A DNA stretch of 64,000 nt from Sphaerotilus sulfidivorans (GTDB taxonomy: Bacteria; Pseudomonadota; Gammaproteobacteria; Burkholderiales; Burkholderiaceae_C), in contig NZ_JACCPY010000015.1 of the NCBI RefSeq assembly GCF_013426975.1, forward strand, positions 21,734-85,733. The letters run 5' to 3'. Under the pieces are notes generated by a model. It was not told the DNA's origin and did not search any database. It saw nothing but the letters and a program-made list of their open reading frames with translations. The first letter of the stretch is position 1. The number at the start of each line of letters is the position of its first letter. The position numbers were made by a program, and so were the translations under genes. Positions 53,123 to 61,512 of the stretch are shown here, piece by piece.

Positions 53123-54340
53123 TCACGGCTTCATCTGTTCCAGCTGAGCAGCCCAGACCGCGACGATCTGCTGCTCGACGAGTTCGCACATCCTGTCGAA
53201 GGCGTCACGGGCGCGGGCGAAGGTCCGTGCATTGATCGATCCACGCGGCAGGTCATAGACCGTGCCGAACTCGGCCGAAGCGGTGGCAGCCACCGAGGTC
53301 TTCGGAATCTCGATCGGCAGCACTTTCTCGGTATAGGCCTCCAGCACCCACTGGCGCACCACCGAGCTGGCCGCATCCGAAGGCTCCACCCGCGACAGCA
53401 GCACGTCGATGAACTCGAAGGTCTTGTCCTGGCCGCGGCTGCGGATCAGCTGATTGCACAGGTCGCTGAACAGATCCCAGAACTGCGCTGACGAGGCGAA
53501 GTCCAGCGCGGACGGCGGCAGCGGCATGATCACGCCGTCAGCCGCCATCAGCGCGTTGATCGTCACATAGGAAAGCGCTGGCGGCGTGTCGATCATGATG
53601 ACGTCATAGTCCAGGCGAGCCTTGTCGAGACCGCGGTCCAGACAGCGCCAGAACTCGAAGCCCGGGTCGCGTGTCTGCCGCGCCGGCAGGGCAAATTCGG
53701 CTCCGAAGAGCAGGGGAGCCGCACACACCAGATCGATGCCGGGCCAGTAGCTGCTGCGCACCGCATAGTCCAGATCCTCCTGCTCGCCGGAGAACAGCAG
53801 CATCGCGGTGTGCTCATGATCGACTTCCGCATCCGGCAGCACGCCGAACAGCGTGGTGGCCGAACCTTGCGGATCGAGATCGACCACCAGCACCCGATGC
53901 CCTCGCATCGCCAGGCCTTGCGCCAGGGTCACCGTCGACGTGGTCTTGGCCACGCCGCCCTTGAAGTTGGCCACCGTGATCGTCGTGCCCGCGGCCTCTG
54001 CAGGACGCATGTGTTCCTGTCGGAAATCGCGTACCCAGGTCCGCGCGTCCTCCATCGACCATTCCCGGCGATTGCCCACCATGCTGCCGCCTGGCAGATC
54101 GCCACGGGTCAGGCGGTAGGCAATCCGGCTCTTGTCGACGCCACACAGCTCGGCCAGCTGCGCTGCACTCACAGGCGGGGCCTGCTTGATCGAGGCCGGC
54201 GGCAGCATCGCAGCCCTGATCTGGCCCATCATCGCGGCGATTCGCGCGGCCTGAGTCTCGATGTCTGCCAGCGACTGTCTCTTGATCGGTGCGCTGTGAA
54301 TGCGAATGGCCTCTGCAGGGGAGGCGAGCTTGCTGTGCAT
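53123..54340 (-). CDS. parA: ParA-family partition ATPase (type Ia)
   Basis: 405 residues from ATG 54340, preceded by GAGGA; ATG 54364 would add 8 residues. An N-terminal HTH (about 57-77, SAAQLAELCGVDKSRIAYRL) precedes the ATPase, typical of type Ia proteins that repress their own operon. Deviant Walker A KGGVAKTT at 127-134, VVDLDPQGSATTLFG, and DYDVIMIDTPPALSYVTIN (Walker B region). It moves ParB-bound DNA by nucleoid-dependent ATP cycling. First gene of parA-parB, divergent from rep across the iterons. Confidence 0.93.
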   Translation of the reverse strand: MHSKLASPAEAIRIHSAPIKRQSLADIETQAARIAAMMGQIRAAMLPPASIKQAPPVSAAQLAELCGVDKSRIAYRLTRGDLPGGSMVGNRREWSMEDARTWVRDFRQEHMRPAEAAGTTITVANFKGGVAKTTSTVTLAQGLAMRGHRVLVVDLDPQGSATTLFGVLPDAEVDHEHTAMLLFSGEQEDLDYAVRSSYWPGIDLVCAAPLLFGAEFALPARQTRDPGFEFWRCLDRGLDKARLDYDVIMIDTPPALSYVTINALMAADGVIMPLPPSALDFASSAQFWDLFSDLCNQLIRSRGQDKTFEFIDVLLSRVEPSDAASSVVRQWVLEAYTEKVLPIEIPKTSVAATASAEFGTVYDLPRGSINARTFARARDAFDRMCELVEQQIVAVWAAQLEQMKP

Positions 54341-54405
54341 CTTCCGTGTCCTCGGGATGTGCATGCGGGATGTCTTCAGGATCGGTGCTGAAGTCGCCCC
54401 GCAGG

Positions 54406-54439
54406 GAGATTAATAGATATTCAATCTCTTCAAGAGATT
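54406..54439. promoter_or_regulatory. Candidate parA operator: overlapping inverted repeats
   Basis: GAGATT at 54,406, AATCTC at 54,423 and GAGATT at 54,434 alternate in orientation. The right pair makes the perfect palindrome AATCTCTT-C-AAGAGATT (54,423-54,439). It sits 66-99 bp upstream of the parA start in A/T-rich DNA and may be bound by ParA's HTH. Confidence 0.5.
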
Positions 54440-54505
54440 AAGCCGGCCCGATGATGGGAAAAGTCTTTTTCAATCAATGACTTGCCGATGTCATTCGACG
54501 ACCTG

Positions 54506-54755
54506 TGTCCAGGATCTTCCCGGATTTGTCCAGGATCTTCCCGTTTCCGTCCAGCTTTTTTCCGGGAAGTGTCCGGAAATCAACCGGATCGAGCCCGATC
54601 GGGTCAGATCGTGATCTGCGTCATGTGTCCGTACTTTACCCGGTCGGCGGCAGCGGGCTCGGCGATCGGACTGTCCAGCCTTTACCCGATCGATGATCGC
54701 TGCCTGACAGGTTCAGGCGCGGTGCCGTTGCCTCGGCTGTCCAGTTTCTACCCGG
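54506..54755 (+). repeat. Seven-copy 18-bp iteron array
   Basis: Direct repeats of the consensus TGTCCAGNNTTTACCCGG start at 54,506; 54,527; 54,548; 54,570; 54,626; 54,672 and 54,738. The first four are spaced 21-22 bp, two helical turns, so they face the same side of DNA. Copies 1 and 2 are TGTCCAGGATCTTCCCG(G/T), copy 5 is TGTCCGTACTTTACCCGG and copy 6 TGTCCAGCCTTTACCCGA; copies 3 and 4 are more divergent. Expected binding sites of the adjacent initiator. Confidence 0.85.
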
Positions 54756-54842
54756 ATGATCTGAGGGCAGAGAAAACCAGGAAAACAAGGTGATGACGGC
54801 TCTCGATGCGCCACAGGCGCGGGTTTGTGTCCAAAGAGCCGT

Positions 54843-54857
54843 GGACATATGATGTCC
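54843..54857. promoter_or_regulatory. Dyad at the rep translation start
   Basis: GGACAT-ATG-ATGTCC (54,843-54,857) with the TGTCC core of the iterons in both orientations, spanning the likely rep start codons (ATG 54,849 and 54,852). Typical of an autorepression site where the initiator dimer binds its own promoter. Confidence 0.55.
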
Positions 54858-56288
54858 GTCCCTCTGCCTCCGCACTCCATGAACCCGCTCGATCCCCGGG
54901 ATCCGGCCGAAGGCCCGGAACTTCGCAAGCCGCACGAGATGATCGTGATGATCCCGCGCTCGAAGCGGGTCACGCTCACCGGCCGTCGCCTGTACAACGC
55001 GATGCTGCAGGTGGCGCAGGCCCGGCTGGCGGCGATGGATGCGATGCCGCAGGCCGACTTCATGTTCGAGGCGCCGCTGCCGGCGCTGCTGCGCACCACC
55101 GGCTCCAGCGGCGAGGACCGCACCGCGGCCAAGCGCTATCTGCGCGAGATGCGTGGCCTGGAGGTCGACTGGGAGTCGACCGCGCCGGGCGATGGCGTGA
55201 AGTGGCGCGGCTTCTCGATGCTGTCGGAGGTGGCGATCGAGGTCAGGAATGGCGAGAACTGGGTGTCCTGGTCCTATCCCCCCTCGATCATGACGGTGCT
55301 GCGCGAGCCGCAGCGCTGGGCTTCGATCGATCTGGACGTGCTGGCCCGACTGGGCACCTACACCGCGGTGGCGCTCTACGAGATCTGCGCGCGCTACCGT
55401 GACAACCCGTCCGGGCTGACCAGCCGCAAGCCGGCGGCCTGGTGGTCGGATGCGCTCAACCAGGCCCCGGGTGGCGCCGACCGGCGCGAGTGGCGCAAGT
55501 TCAAGTCCGAGCGGGTGCGTCCGGCCATCGACGAGATCAACCGCGAGACCGACCTGGAGGTCGAGCTGATCGAGCACAAGCAGGGCAGGGCGGTGGTGGA
55601 GGTGCAGTTCGCGGTGCGGCGGCGCCTGGCGGCCTCGCGGACCGGTGCGGGCCTGCCCGAGCCGGTCGATGCCAATCTGGTGCTGCGCGCCGAGTCGCTG
55701 GGCATTCGCGAGATCAAGCTCGAGGGCCTGCTGACCGAGTTCGGCGACGAGCGCGTGCGCCAGCAGCTCGAGGTGCTGGAGCGGCGGGTGGCCAACAACC
55801 GGCTCTCGCCGCTGGACAATGCCTACTCCTATCTGCGCACGCTGCTGCGCACCGAGACGGTGGCCGGCACCGAAGCCACCGCCCGGCCTGCGCAGCCGCG
55901 GCCGGCACCGGCGCCTCGGGTGGCCGAGCTTGTCCGGCCGGCCGGCGAGCGTGAGATGTCGCCGCCGCCGGCCGCCGGGAGCGCGCCGACGGCCGGTCGC
56001 GCCGAGCCCGATGCCGATGTCCAGGCCCGCTGGCTGAACGGCCGCATCGCCGAGATCCGTCAGGAACTGGTGATGCTGGCCCCCGAGGAGCGCAAGGTCT
56101 GGGTCGACCGCGCGATCCAGGAGCTCTCGGCCAAGGGGGCGCTGAGCGCGATCATCGTGCGCCGCGCCTCCCAGGGCGATGTGCTGCACGGCCTGCTGGG
56201 CTCGGTGGTGGTGCGGCTGTATGCCAGCGCGACGCACGGCGAGGACTGGAACCAGCCGCCGGCATCGCTGCTGCCGCCGCCGCCCTGA
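54849..56288 (+). CDS. Replication initiator protein, RepB/Rep_3 superfamily
   Basis: Initiator of 479 residues from ATG 54849; ATG 54879 (MNPLDPRD) is an alternative, and neither has a good ribosome site. Two winged-helix domains are expected: the first with HEMIVMIPRSKRVTLTGRRL and YNAMLQVAQARLAAMDAMPQ, then KRYLREMRGLEVDWESTAPG; the second with DLDVLARLGTYTAVALYEIC and AWWSDALNQAPGGADRREWR. The C-terminal 130 residues add a linker and helical domain. This is the organisation of Rep proteins on Burkholderiales chromosome 2 and megaplasmids. Iterons lie directly upstream. Confidence 0.88.
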   Translation: MMSVPLPPHSMNPLDPRDPAEGPELRKPHEMIVMIPRSKRVTLTGRRLYNAMLQVAQARLAAMDAMPQADFMFEAPLPALLRTTGSSGEDRTAAKRYLREMRGLEVDWESTAPGDGVKWRGFSMLSEVAIEVRNGENWVSWSYPPSIMTVLREPQRWASIDLDVLARLGTYTAVALYEICARYRDNPSGLTSRKPAAWWSDALNQAPGGADRREWRKFKSERVRPAIDEINRETDLEVELIEHKQGRAVVEVQFAVRRRLAASRTGAGLPEPVDANLVLRAESLGIREIKLEGLLTEFGDERVRQQLEVLERRVANNRLSPLDNAYSYLRTLLRTETVAGTEATARPAQPRPAPAPRVAELVRPAGEREMSPPPAAGSAPTAGRAEPDADVQARWLNGRIAEIRQELVMLAPEERKVWVDRAIQELSAKGALSAIIVRRASQGDVLHGLLGSVVVRLYASATHGEDWNQPPASLLPPPP

Positions 56289-56301
56289 GGCGGGCTGGGG
56301 T

Positions 56302-56733
56302 TCAGCGCGCGGGGGCGGGGCGCGGCCGGCTTTCGATGAAGTTGCGGATCGACCAGATCTCGTCCGGGCTCAGCCGTCCTTCCCAGGGCGGCATGTGCAC
56401 GATGCCGGCGCGGATCTTGCCCTCGTTGACCGAGCGCAGATAGTAGCGGTCGACATCGTCGCGGCAGTGGGTCTGCAGCGCGGGATCCTTCAGCCGACGG
56501 CAGAAGCTGTCGAGCCGGCGCAGGTCAGGCGCCTCGGCGATCGGGTTGACCGCCTCCTCGCCGTGGCATTCCGCGCAGTGCTGGCGGTAGCCCTGTCGCC
56601 CTGCCTCGATCACCCGGCTGTCGCCGCGCAGCGGGTTGACGCCGGGCACCGGTCGGTCCTGGCCCAGCGCGCTGCCGAAAGCGCCCAGCAGCAGCCCCAG
56701 CGTCAGGCCCATGTGCATGAGGTGTCGATGCAT
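56302..56733 (-). CDS. Periplasmic monoheme cytochrome c of the alcohol dehydrogenase cluster (ExaB/PedF-like)
   Basis: 143-residue exported cytochrome from ATG 56733. Leader MHRHLMHMGLTLGLLLGAFG cleaved near GQD; heme site YRQHCAECHGEEAVNPIAEA (CAECH at about 54-58); a Met ligand candidate in IVHMPPWEGRLSPDEIWSI. Probably takes electrons from the quinoprotein dehydrogenase. It is third in the exaA-pentapeptide-cytochrome transcript, one base after the pentapeptide gene, and converges with rep at a 13-bp gap. Confidence 0.88.
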   Translation of the reverse strand: MHRHLMHMGLTLGLLLGAFGSALGQDRPVPGVNPLRGDSRVIEAGRQGYRQHCAECHGEEAVNPIAEAPDLRRLDSFCRRLKDPALQTHCRDDVDRYYLRSVNEGKIRAGIVHMPPWEGRLSPDEIWSIRNFIESRPRPAPAR

Positions 56734-56734
56734 C

Positions 56735-57358
56735 TCACCATCCCTCCGGGCAGCCCCGGCAGCCCTGCAGATGGGCGTCCGGGAAGATGGCGAAGCGCAG
56801 CACGGTCCCGTCCAGGTCCGCATCCTGCAGATTGCTGCCGACGAACTTGGTCTCCTGAAGATCGGCTCCGACCAGCTTCGCGCCGACCAGCCAGACGAAG
56901 TTCATCCGGGCGGCCTCGAGGTTGGCGGCCGAAAGGTCGGCGCCGCTCATGTCGGCGCGGAAGAAGCGCCCCATCGCCAGGTTGGCCGCAACCATCGTGG
57001 CACCGCGGAAGGAGGCGCCGGGCGCGTTCAGCGCGTAGGCCTGCACGCCGGTGAGGTCGGCGCCGTCGAGCTTCGCGCCGGCCATGTTGGCGCTGCGAAG
57101 CCGGGCACGGGACAGCTTCGCGCCGCTGAAGTTCACGCCACGCAGGTCCTTGCCGACCAGGTCGGCATGGCGCAGGTCCGCGCCGGGACAGTGCGCATAG
57201 GGCCAGAGATGGCAGCCGTTGATGACGGTGACCACCGGCTCGGCCGACGGCTGTGACCGGACCGGCGCGGGCGACAGCCCGGCGCCGACCGCCAGCGTCA
57301 CCGCCATCGGCAGCAGGGCCAGTCGACCCCGCGGCCGCCGCAGCGACGCGGGCCTCAC
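56735..57358 (-). CDS. Exported pentapeptide-repeat protein
   Basis: 207 residues from GTG 57358, which overlaps the exaA stop as GTGA; ATG 57307 would remove the basic n-region of the signal peptide. The leader (RRPRGRLALLPMAVTLAVGA) is followed by HLWPYAHC and then about 20 pentapeptide repeats of A(D/N)LXX type: ADLRHADLVGKDLRGVNFSG, AKLDGADLTG, ADMSGADLSAANLEAARMNF, ending CRGCPEGW. A right-handed quadrilateral beta-helix is expected in the periplasm. The gene lies between the dehydrogenase and cytochrome genes; a scaffolding role is possible but unproven. Confidence 0.87.
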   Translation of the reverse strand: MRPASLRRPRGRLALLPMAVTLAVGAGLSPAPVRSQPSAEPVVTVINGCHLWPYAHCPGADLRHADLVGKDLRGVNFSGAKLSRARLRSANMAGAKLDGADLTGVQAYALNAPGASFRGATMVAANLAMGRFFRADMSGADLSAANLEAARMNFVWLVGAKLVGADLQETKFVGSNLQDADLDGTVLRFAIFPDAHLQGCRGCPEGW

Positions 57359-59238
57359 TTGGCCGCCACCTTCTGCGCCGCGCGCGGCAGCTTGAAGACC
57401 CAGTAGCTGCCGCCCTGGGTGACCTGGCGGGTCAGCTCGGCCATGTCTCCGCCCCACAGCGGCACCGCGCCGCCGTAGCCCGAGGACAGGCCGATGTACT
57501 GCTCGCCGTCCTGCTCCCAGGTGATCGGCACCGAGACCACGCCCGAGCCGGTCTGGAACTTCCACAGCTCCTTGCCCGTCTTCGCGTCGAGGATCTTGAT
57601 GTAGCCGTCGGACGTGCCGGTCACCAGCAGGCCGCCGGCGGTGGTCAGCGTGCCGGCCCACAGCGGGAACTTCTCCTTGTGCTCCCAGGCGATCTTGCCG
57701 GTGACCGGATTGATCGCGCGCAGCGTGCCGACATGGTCGTCATACAGGCGCTTGATGCGGAAGCCCTGGCCGAGGTAGGCCGAGCCGGCCTTGTAGGTCA
57801 GGTTCTCGGTCCAGTAGTCCATCGCCCAGTGGTTGCCGGGAATGTAGAACAGGCCGGTGTCGGGCGAGTAGGACATCGGCATCCAGTTCGTGCCACCGAG
57901 GAAGGGCGGCGAGACGAACACCGCCTTGCCCTTGTCGGTGCCTGCGGTCGGCTGGGGCGGACGCTGGCCTGCCACCTCGTTGGGTCGGCCGGTCTTCAGG
58001 TCGATGCCGGTGGCCCAGGTGATGCCGTCGACGAAGGGCCAGGCCCCGATCAGCGCGGTCGGCTTGTTCGGGTAGCCGGCGCCGGTGGCCAGCTTCTCGC
58101 GGTCGGTGACATAGAAGAAGCCGTTGCGGTCGGCGTGCGCGCTGGCCTTGACCTGCTTGCCGGTCTTCGGATCCTTGTAGTCGAACAGCACCACCGAGTT
58201 GTTGCCCGAGAAGTCCCAGGCGTCGTTCGGGGTGTGCTGGTAGAAGCCCTTGAGCTCGCCGGTGGTGGCATCGACATAGGCCTGGCCGGAGGTGAACAGG
58301 CTGTCCCAGTTCTTCGGGTCGTCGCCTTCCTTCGTGCGCTTCCAGGTGTTCCACGGCGCGGGGTTGCCGGCACCGATGACGATGGTGTTGGTCTCCGGGT
58401 CGAACGCGGCCGACTGCCAGGGCGCGCCGCCACCGTGGTGCCAGGCCTCGACCAGGTTGCCGTCCTTGTCGCGCGGCCAGCTCGGTGCCTTGGCGTCGCC
58501 GGTGGCCGTGCTGTCCTTGCCGTTCAGGCGGCCGGTGTGGCCTTCGACCAGCGGACGGGCCCAGACTTCCTCGCCGGTGTCGGGGTCGCGGGCGTACAGG
58601 TAGCCGACCACGCCGAACTCGTCGCCCGACGAGCCGTGCACCAGCAGCACGCGGCCGTTCTTTTCCTTCACGACGGTCGGCGCGCCGGTCATGGTGTAGC
58701 CGACCTTGTGGTCGGCGAACTTCTCGTTCCAGACCACCTTGCCGGTCGCGCGGTCGAGCGCGATCATGCGTGCGTCCAGCGTGCCGAAGAAGACCTTGTC
58801 GCCATAGATCGCCGCACCGCGGTTGACCACGTCGCAGCAGGGTCGGATGTCGTCGGGCAGGCGGTGCTCGTACATCCAGATCTGCTTGCCGGTCTTCGCG
58901 TCCAGCGCATGGAAGCGCGAGTAGGAGCTGGTCACGTAGATCACGCCGTCATGCACCAGGGCCTGCGCTTCCTGGCCGCGCTGCTTCTCGCCGCCGAAGG
59001 AGAAGCTCCAGGCGGGAACGAGCTGGTCGACGTTGCGGGCGTTGATCTGCTTGAGCGGGCTGTGGCGCTGGGTCTTCAGGCCGAGACCGTAGTTCAGCAC
59101 GTCCTGGCCGGTCTTGTCGTCGTTGGCGATGTCGTTCCAGCTGACCGGCTTGACGGCGGCCGCAGGCAGGCTGGCCAGGCCGAGCATCAGCGCGGCGCTG
59201 GCGGCGGCCACGGCGTTCATGGCGGGAAAACGGGTCAT
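57355..59238 (-). CDS. exaA: PQQ-dependent quinoprotein alcohol (ethanol) dehydrogenase, Ca-type
   Basis: 627-residue periplasmic quinoprotein from ATG 59238 with AGGAGA upstream. Signal peptide cleaved near AAA-VKP. Eight-bladed propeller with W-motifs (DAKTGKQIWMYE, DRATGKVVWNE, DAKTGKELWKF); adjacent cysteines at 134-135 (IRPCCDVVNRG) form the vicinal disulphide ring that contacts PQQ; catalytic Asp342 is in NDAWDFSGNN. The residue two after this Asp is Ser, not the Asp seen in lanthanide-dependent XoxF/PedH enzymes, so a calcium enzyme (ExaA/PedE) is inferred. It is divergent from the regulators and heads its operon. Confidence 0.95.
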   Translation of the reverse strand: MTRFPAMNAVAAASAALMLGLASLPAAAVKPVSWNDIANDDKTGQDVLNYGLGLKTQRHSPLKQINARNVDQLVPAWSFSFGGEKQRGQEAQALVHDGVIYVTSSYSRFHALDAKTGKQIWMYEHRLPDDIRPCCDVVNRGAAIYGDKVFFGTLDARMIALDRATGKVVWNEKFADHKVGYTMTGAPTVVKEKNGRVLLVHGSSGDEFGVVGYLYARDPDTGEEVWARPLVEGHTGRLNGKDSTATGDAKAPSWPRDKDGNLVEAWHHGGGAPWQSAAFDPETNTIVIGAGNPAPWNTWKRTKEGDDPKNWDSLFTSGQAYVDATTGELKGFYQHTPNDAWDFSGNNSVVLFDYKDPKTGKQVKASAHADRNGFFYVTDREKLATGAGYPNKPTALIGAWPFVDGITWATGIDLKTGRPNEVAGQRPPQPTAGTDKGKAVFVSPPFLGGTNWMPMSYSPDTGLFYIPGNHWAMDYWTENLTYKAGSAYLGQGFRIKRLYDDHVGTLRAINPVTGKIAWEHKEKFPLWAGTLTTAGGLLVTGTSDGYIKILDAKTGKELWKFQTGSGVVSVPITWEQDGEQYIGLSSGYGGAVPLWGGDMAELTRQVTQGGSYWVFKLPRAAQKVAAK

Positions 59239-59449
59239 GTTGTCTCTCCTGGTTGTCGGACCGGGCCAGTCTAGGAAGCGAGGTTCCTTCTTCCCCGGGA
59301 GCGGTTCCCGATGCGACCGGGAGATCTTCCCGAGGGTGCTCGCCACTGGCGGCATGTGAATTGCTTGATTGACGATGACGGCATCAAGGCGGCACGAAGA
59401 GGCCCGATGCCACACGAAGAAATCCGAAGAAACCCGAAGGAGACAAGCG
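59239..59449. promoter_or_regulatory. Divergent exaA / response-regulator promoter with TTCCC half-sites
   Basis: TTCCC half-sites at 59,291, 59,305 and 59,328, with inverted GGGA partners (TTCCCCGGGA at 59,291-59,300; TTCCCG...CCGGGA at 59,305-59,322). Similar TTCCC/GGGAA elements lie before the beta-propeller gene at 62,199. Likely target of one of the two response regulators. Confidence 0.45.
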
Positions 59450-60085
59450 ATGATCCGCATCCTGCTGCTCGACGACCATGCGGTCGTGCGTGCCGGCTAC
59501 CGCCAGCTGATCGATGCCGAGCCGGACATGCAGGTGCTGGCCGAGGCGGCCACCTCGCCCCAGGCCTGCGAGCTGCTCTCGCGCACCGGGGTGGATCTGG
59601 CGGTGGTCGACCTGAGCCTGCGCGGCGACAGCGGCATCGAGGCGATCCGCCGGCTGCGCGAGCGCCAGCGCTCCCTGCGGGTGCTGGTGTGCAGCATGCA
59701 TGCGCATGAGGGCTACATCACCCAGGCGCTGCGTGCCGGCGCGTCGGGCTATCTGACCAAGGACAGCGAGCCCGAGGAGATGCTGCAGGCGATCCGCCGG
59801 GTGACGGCAGGCCGGACGGTGCTGCCCCCCGGCCTGGCGACGCTGCTGCCCTTGCCGGACGCCGATCTGCCGACCCGACGTCAGCTCGAGCAGCTCACCC
59901 CGCGCGAGTTCGAGATCCTGCGGCTGATGTCCGAGGGCCTGCTGATCGATCAGGTCGCCTCGGCGCTGCGCATCAGCGAGAAGACGGTCCACAACACCAT
60001 GTCGCTGGTGCGTCAGAAGCTCGAGGAGCGCAGCGACTTCCGTCTCTGCCGTCTCGTTCTGGAGCAGGGCGTGGTGCGGCTGTGA
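59450..60085 (+). CDS. LuxR/NarL-type response regulator (EraR/AgmR-like)
   Basis: 211-residue regulator from ATG 59450 with AAGGAGA upstream. Receiver: LLLDDHAVVRAGYRQLIDAE with phosphoacceptor Asp54 in LAVVDLSLRGDSG and Lys in GYLTKDSEPEEM. Output HTH: LTPREFEILRLMSEGLLIDQ and ALRISEKTVHNTMSLVRQKL. It is divergent from exaA and overlaps the kinase gene by GTGA. It probably activates the alcohol oxidation genes. Confidence 0.92.
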   Translation: MIRILLLDDHAVVRAGYRQLIDAEPDMQVLAEAATSPQACELLSRTGVDLAVVDLSLRGDSGIEAIRRLRERQRSLRVLVCSMHAHEGYITQALRAGASGYLTKDSEPEEMLQAIRRVTAGRTVLPPGLATLLPLPDADLPTRRQLEQLTPREFEILRLMSEGLLIDQVASALRISEKTVHNTMSLVRQKLEERSDFRLCRLVLEQGVVRL

Positions 60086-61512
60086 GTGCCGCCCGAGCCT
60101 TGCCGGAGCTGTCCCGGCTGGTGATGCGGCGTGCCGCGCGGGTCGGTCTGGTGGCGGTGCTGCTGGCCCTGCTGGTCGGGCTGCTGCGCATCGACGAGGC
60201 GATCGAGGAGGAGGTCGACGCCGCCATGCAGCTCGCCGAGATGAGCGCCCGCCTGGCCCGCCTCGAGCCGCTCGACGATGCCGGGGTGCTGTCCGCGCTG
60301 CGCGCCCAGCAGCAGGGCGGCCTGCGCCATCTGACGCTGACGATCCGCGACGAGTCCGGTCGTGCGCTGCTGGCCCCGGATCCGCCGGCCGTGCCCGAGG
60401 GGCTGCTCGACCTGCTGGCCGATCTGCACCGGCGCTGGAGCGAGGACGAGCCGGTGCGCAGCGTCAGCTGGACCTTGCCGCGGCCGGATGGTCGCCTCTG
60501 GATGCTGACGCTGCAGGCCTCGCCCGAGGGCGAGCGCCGCGAGGCGCTGGCCGACATCGGCGGCGTGTTCCTGGTGCTGCTGGGCTGCATCGCCGGACTG
60601 CTGCTGGTGATGCGGCGCAATGTGCGCCGCTCGCTGGCGCCTCTGGACGATCTGCTGGCGGCCATCGACGGCATCGAGCATGGCCGGCTCGCGCCGGTGC
60701 GGGCGCTGACGGCGATGCCGACCCGCGAGCTGGACCAGATCGCCGCGGCGCTGCGTCAGCTCGCCGGTGCGCTCGACGAGGCCGAGTCGCGCCGCCGGCT
60801 GCTGAGCCAGAAGATGCAGACGCTGCAGGAAGACGAGCGCGCCCGCCTGGCGCGCGAACTGCACGACGAGTTCGGCCAGCATCTGACCGCGCTGCGCTTC
60901 GATGCCGCCTGGCTGGCGCGCCAGCTCGCCGACCAGCCCCGGCTGCTCGAGGTGGTGCAGGGCATCTCGCGCCACTGCGGCGAGGTGCAGCGCGACATCC
61001 GCGATCTGCTGGTGCAGCTGCGCCCGCTCGGCCCGGTGATGGAGGGCCACGAGGAGCGGGTGGCGCCACAGCGCCTGCAGGAGCTGCTCGAGGCGCTGGT
61101 GCGGGGCTGGCAGGTGCTGCATGACGGCCGCGAGGGCCGGCCGGCACGGGATTTCCGCCTGGCGCTGCACATCGACGCCTCCGCACCGGCGCTGCCGCGC
61201 GAGCTTGCGCTGGCGGTGTATCGGCTCAGCCAGGAGGCGCTGACCAATGCCGCCCGCCATGCCCAGGCGACGCGGGTGGCGCTGGCGGTCGACATCGATG
61301 CGCAGGCGGTGTGCTGGTCGGTCGAGGATGACGGCGTGGGACTGGGCGATCCGGCCGCGGCGATGCAGCGCGGCAACGGGCTGGGCGGCATGCAGGAGCG
61401 GGTCTGGGCGCTCGGTGGACAATGGCGGCTCGCGTCGGACGGCAGCCCCCCGGGGCTGCGGCTGCAGGCGCGTCTTCCCCTGTCCCGTGCCGATGTCGAT
61501 CCGCCCTCATGA
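60082..61512 (+). CDS. HisKA_3-type sensor histidine kinase
   Basis: Kinase of 476 residues starting at GTG 60082 in a GTGA overlap. Two membrane helices (VGLVAVLLALLVGLLRI near 20-40; IGGVFLVLLGCIAGLLLVM near 160-180) enclose a 120-residue periplasmic domain. HAMP-like linker, then the H-box ARLARELHDEFGQHLTALRF (His about 261) and HATPase with LTNAARHAQATRVALAVDID, DDGVGLGDPAAAM and GNGLGGMQERVWALGG. No PAS domain, unlike cytosolic EraS/ExaD kinases. It lies between two response regulators and could signal to both. Confidence 0.92.
   Translation: MSAARALPELSRLVMRRAARVGLVAVLLALLVGLLRIDEAIEEEVDAAMQLAEMSARLARLEPLDDAGVLSALRAQQQGGLRHLTLTIRDESGRALLAPDPPAVPEGLLDLLADLHRRWSEDEPVRSVSWTLPRPDGRLWMLTLQASPEGERREALADIGGVFLVLLGCIAGLLLVMRRNVRRSLAPLDDLLAAIDGIEHGRLAPVRALTAMPTRELDQIAAALRQLAGALDEAESRRRLLSQKMQTLQEDERARLARELHDEFGQHLTALRFDAAWLARQLADQPRLLEVVQGISRHCGEVQRDIRDLLVQLRPLGPVMEGHEERVAPQRLQELLEALVRGWQVLHDGREGRPARDFRLALHIDASAPALPRELALAVYRLSQEALTNAARHAQATRVALAVDIDAQAVCWSVEDDGVGLGDPAAAMQRGNGLGGMQERVWALGGQWRLASDGSPPGLRLQARLPLSRADVDPPS

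Larger units (their letters stand above)
54341..54848. other. Replication origin region (iterons, A/T-rich segment, GATC cluster) between parA and rep
   Basis: 508 bp without a gene. From the parA side: overlapping inverted repeats (54,406-54,439), an A/T-rich stretch (54,408-54,440 and 54,459-54,480) that could be the unwinding element, seven iterons (54,506-54,755), ten GATC sites (54,513-54,761), and the rep promoter with a dyad at 54,843. No consensus DnaA box (TTATNCACA) was found by eye. Confidence 0.75.

Noticed and set aside
54365..54848. DnaA boxes in the origin region
   Set aside because: No TTATNCACA match was found by eye; TGTGTCC-type strings are parts of iterons.
57355..59238. 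Lanthanide-dependent (XoxF/PedH-type) alcohol dehydrogenase
   Set aside because: The position two residues after the catalytic Asp is Ser (WDFSG), not the Asp expected for lanthanide binding.
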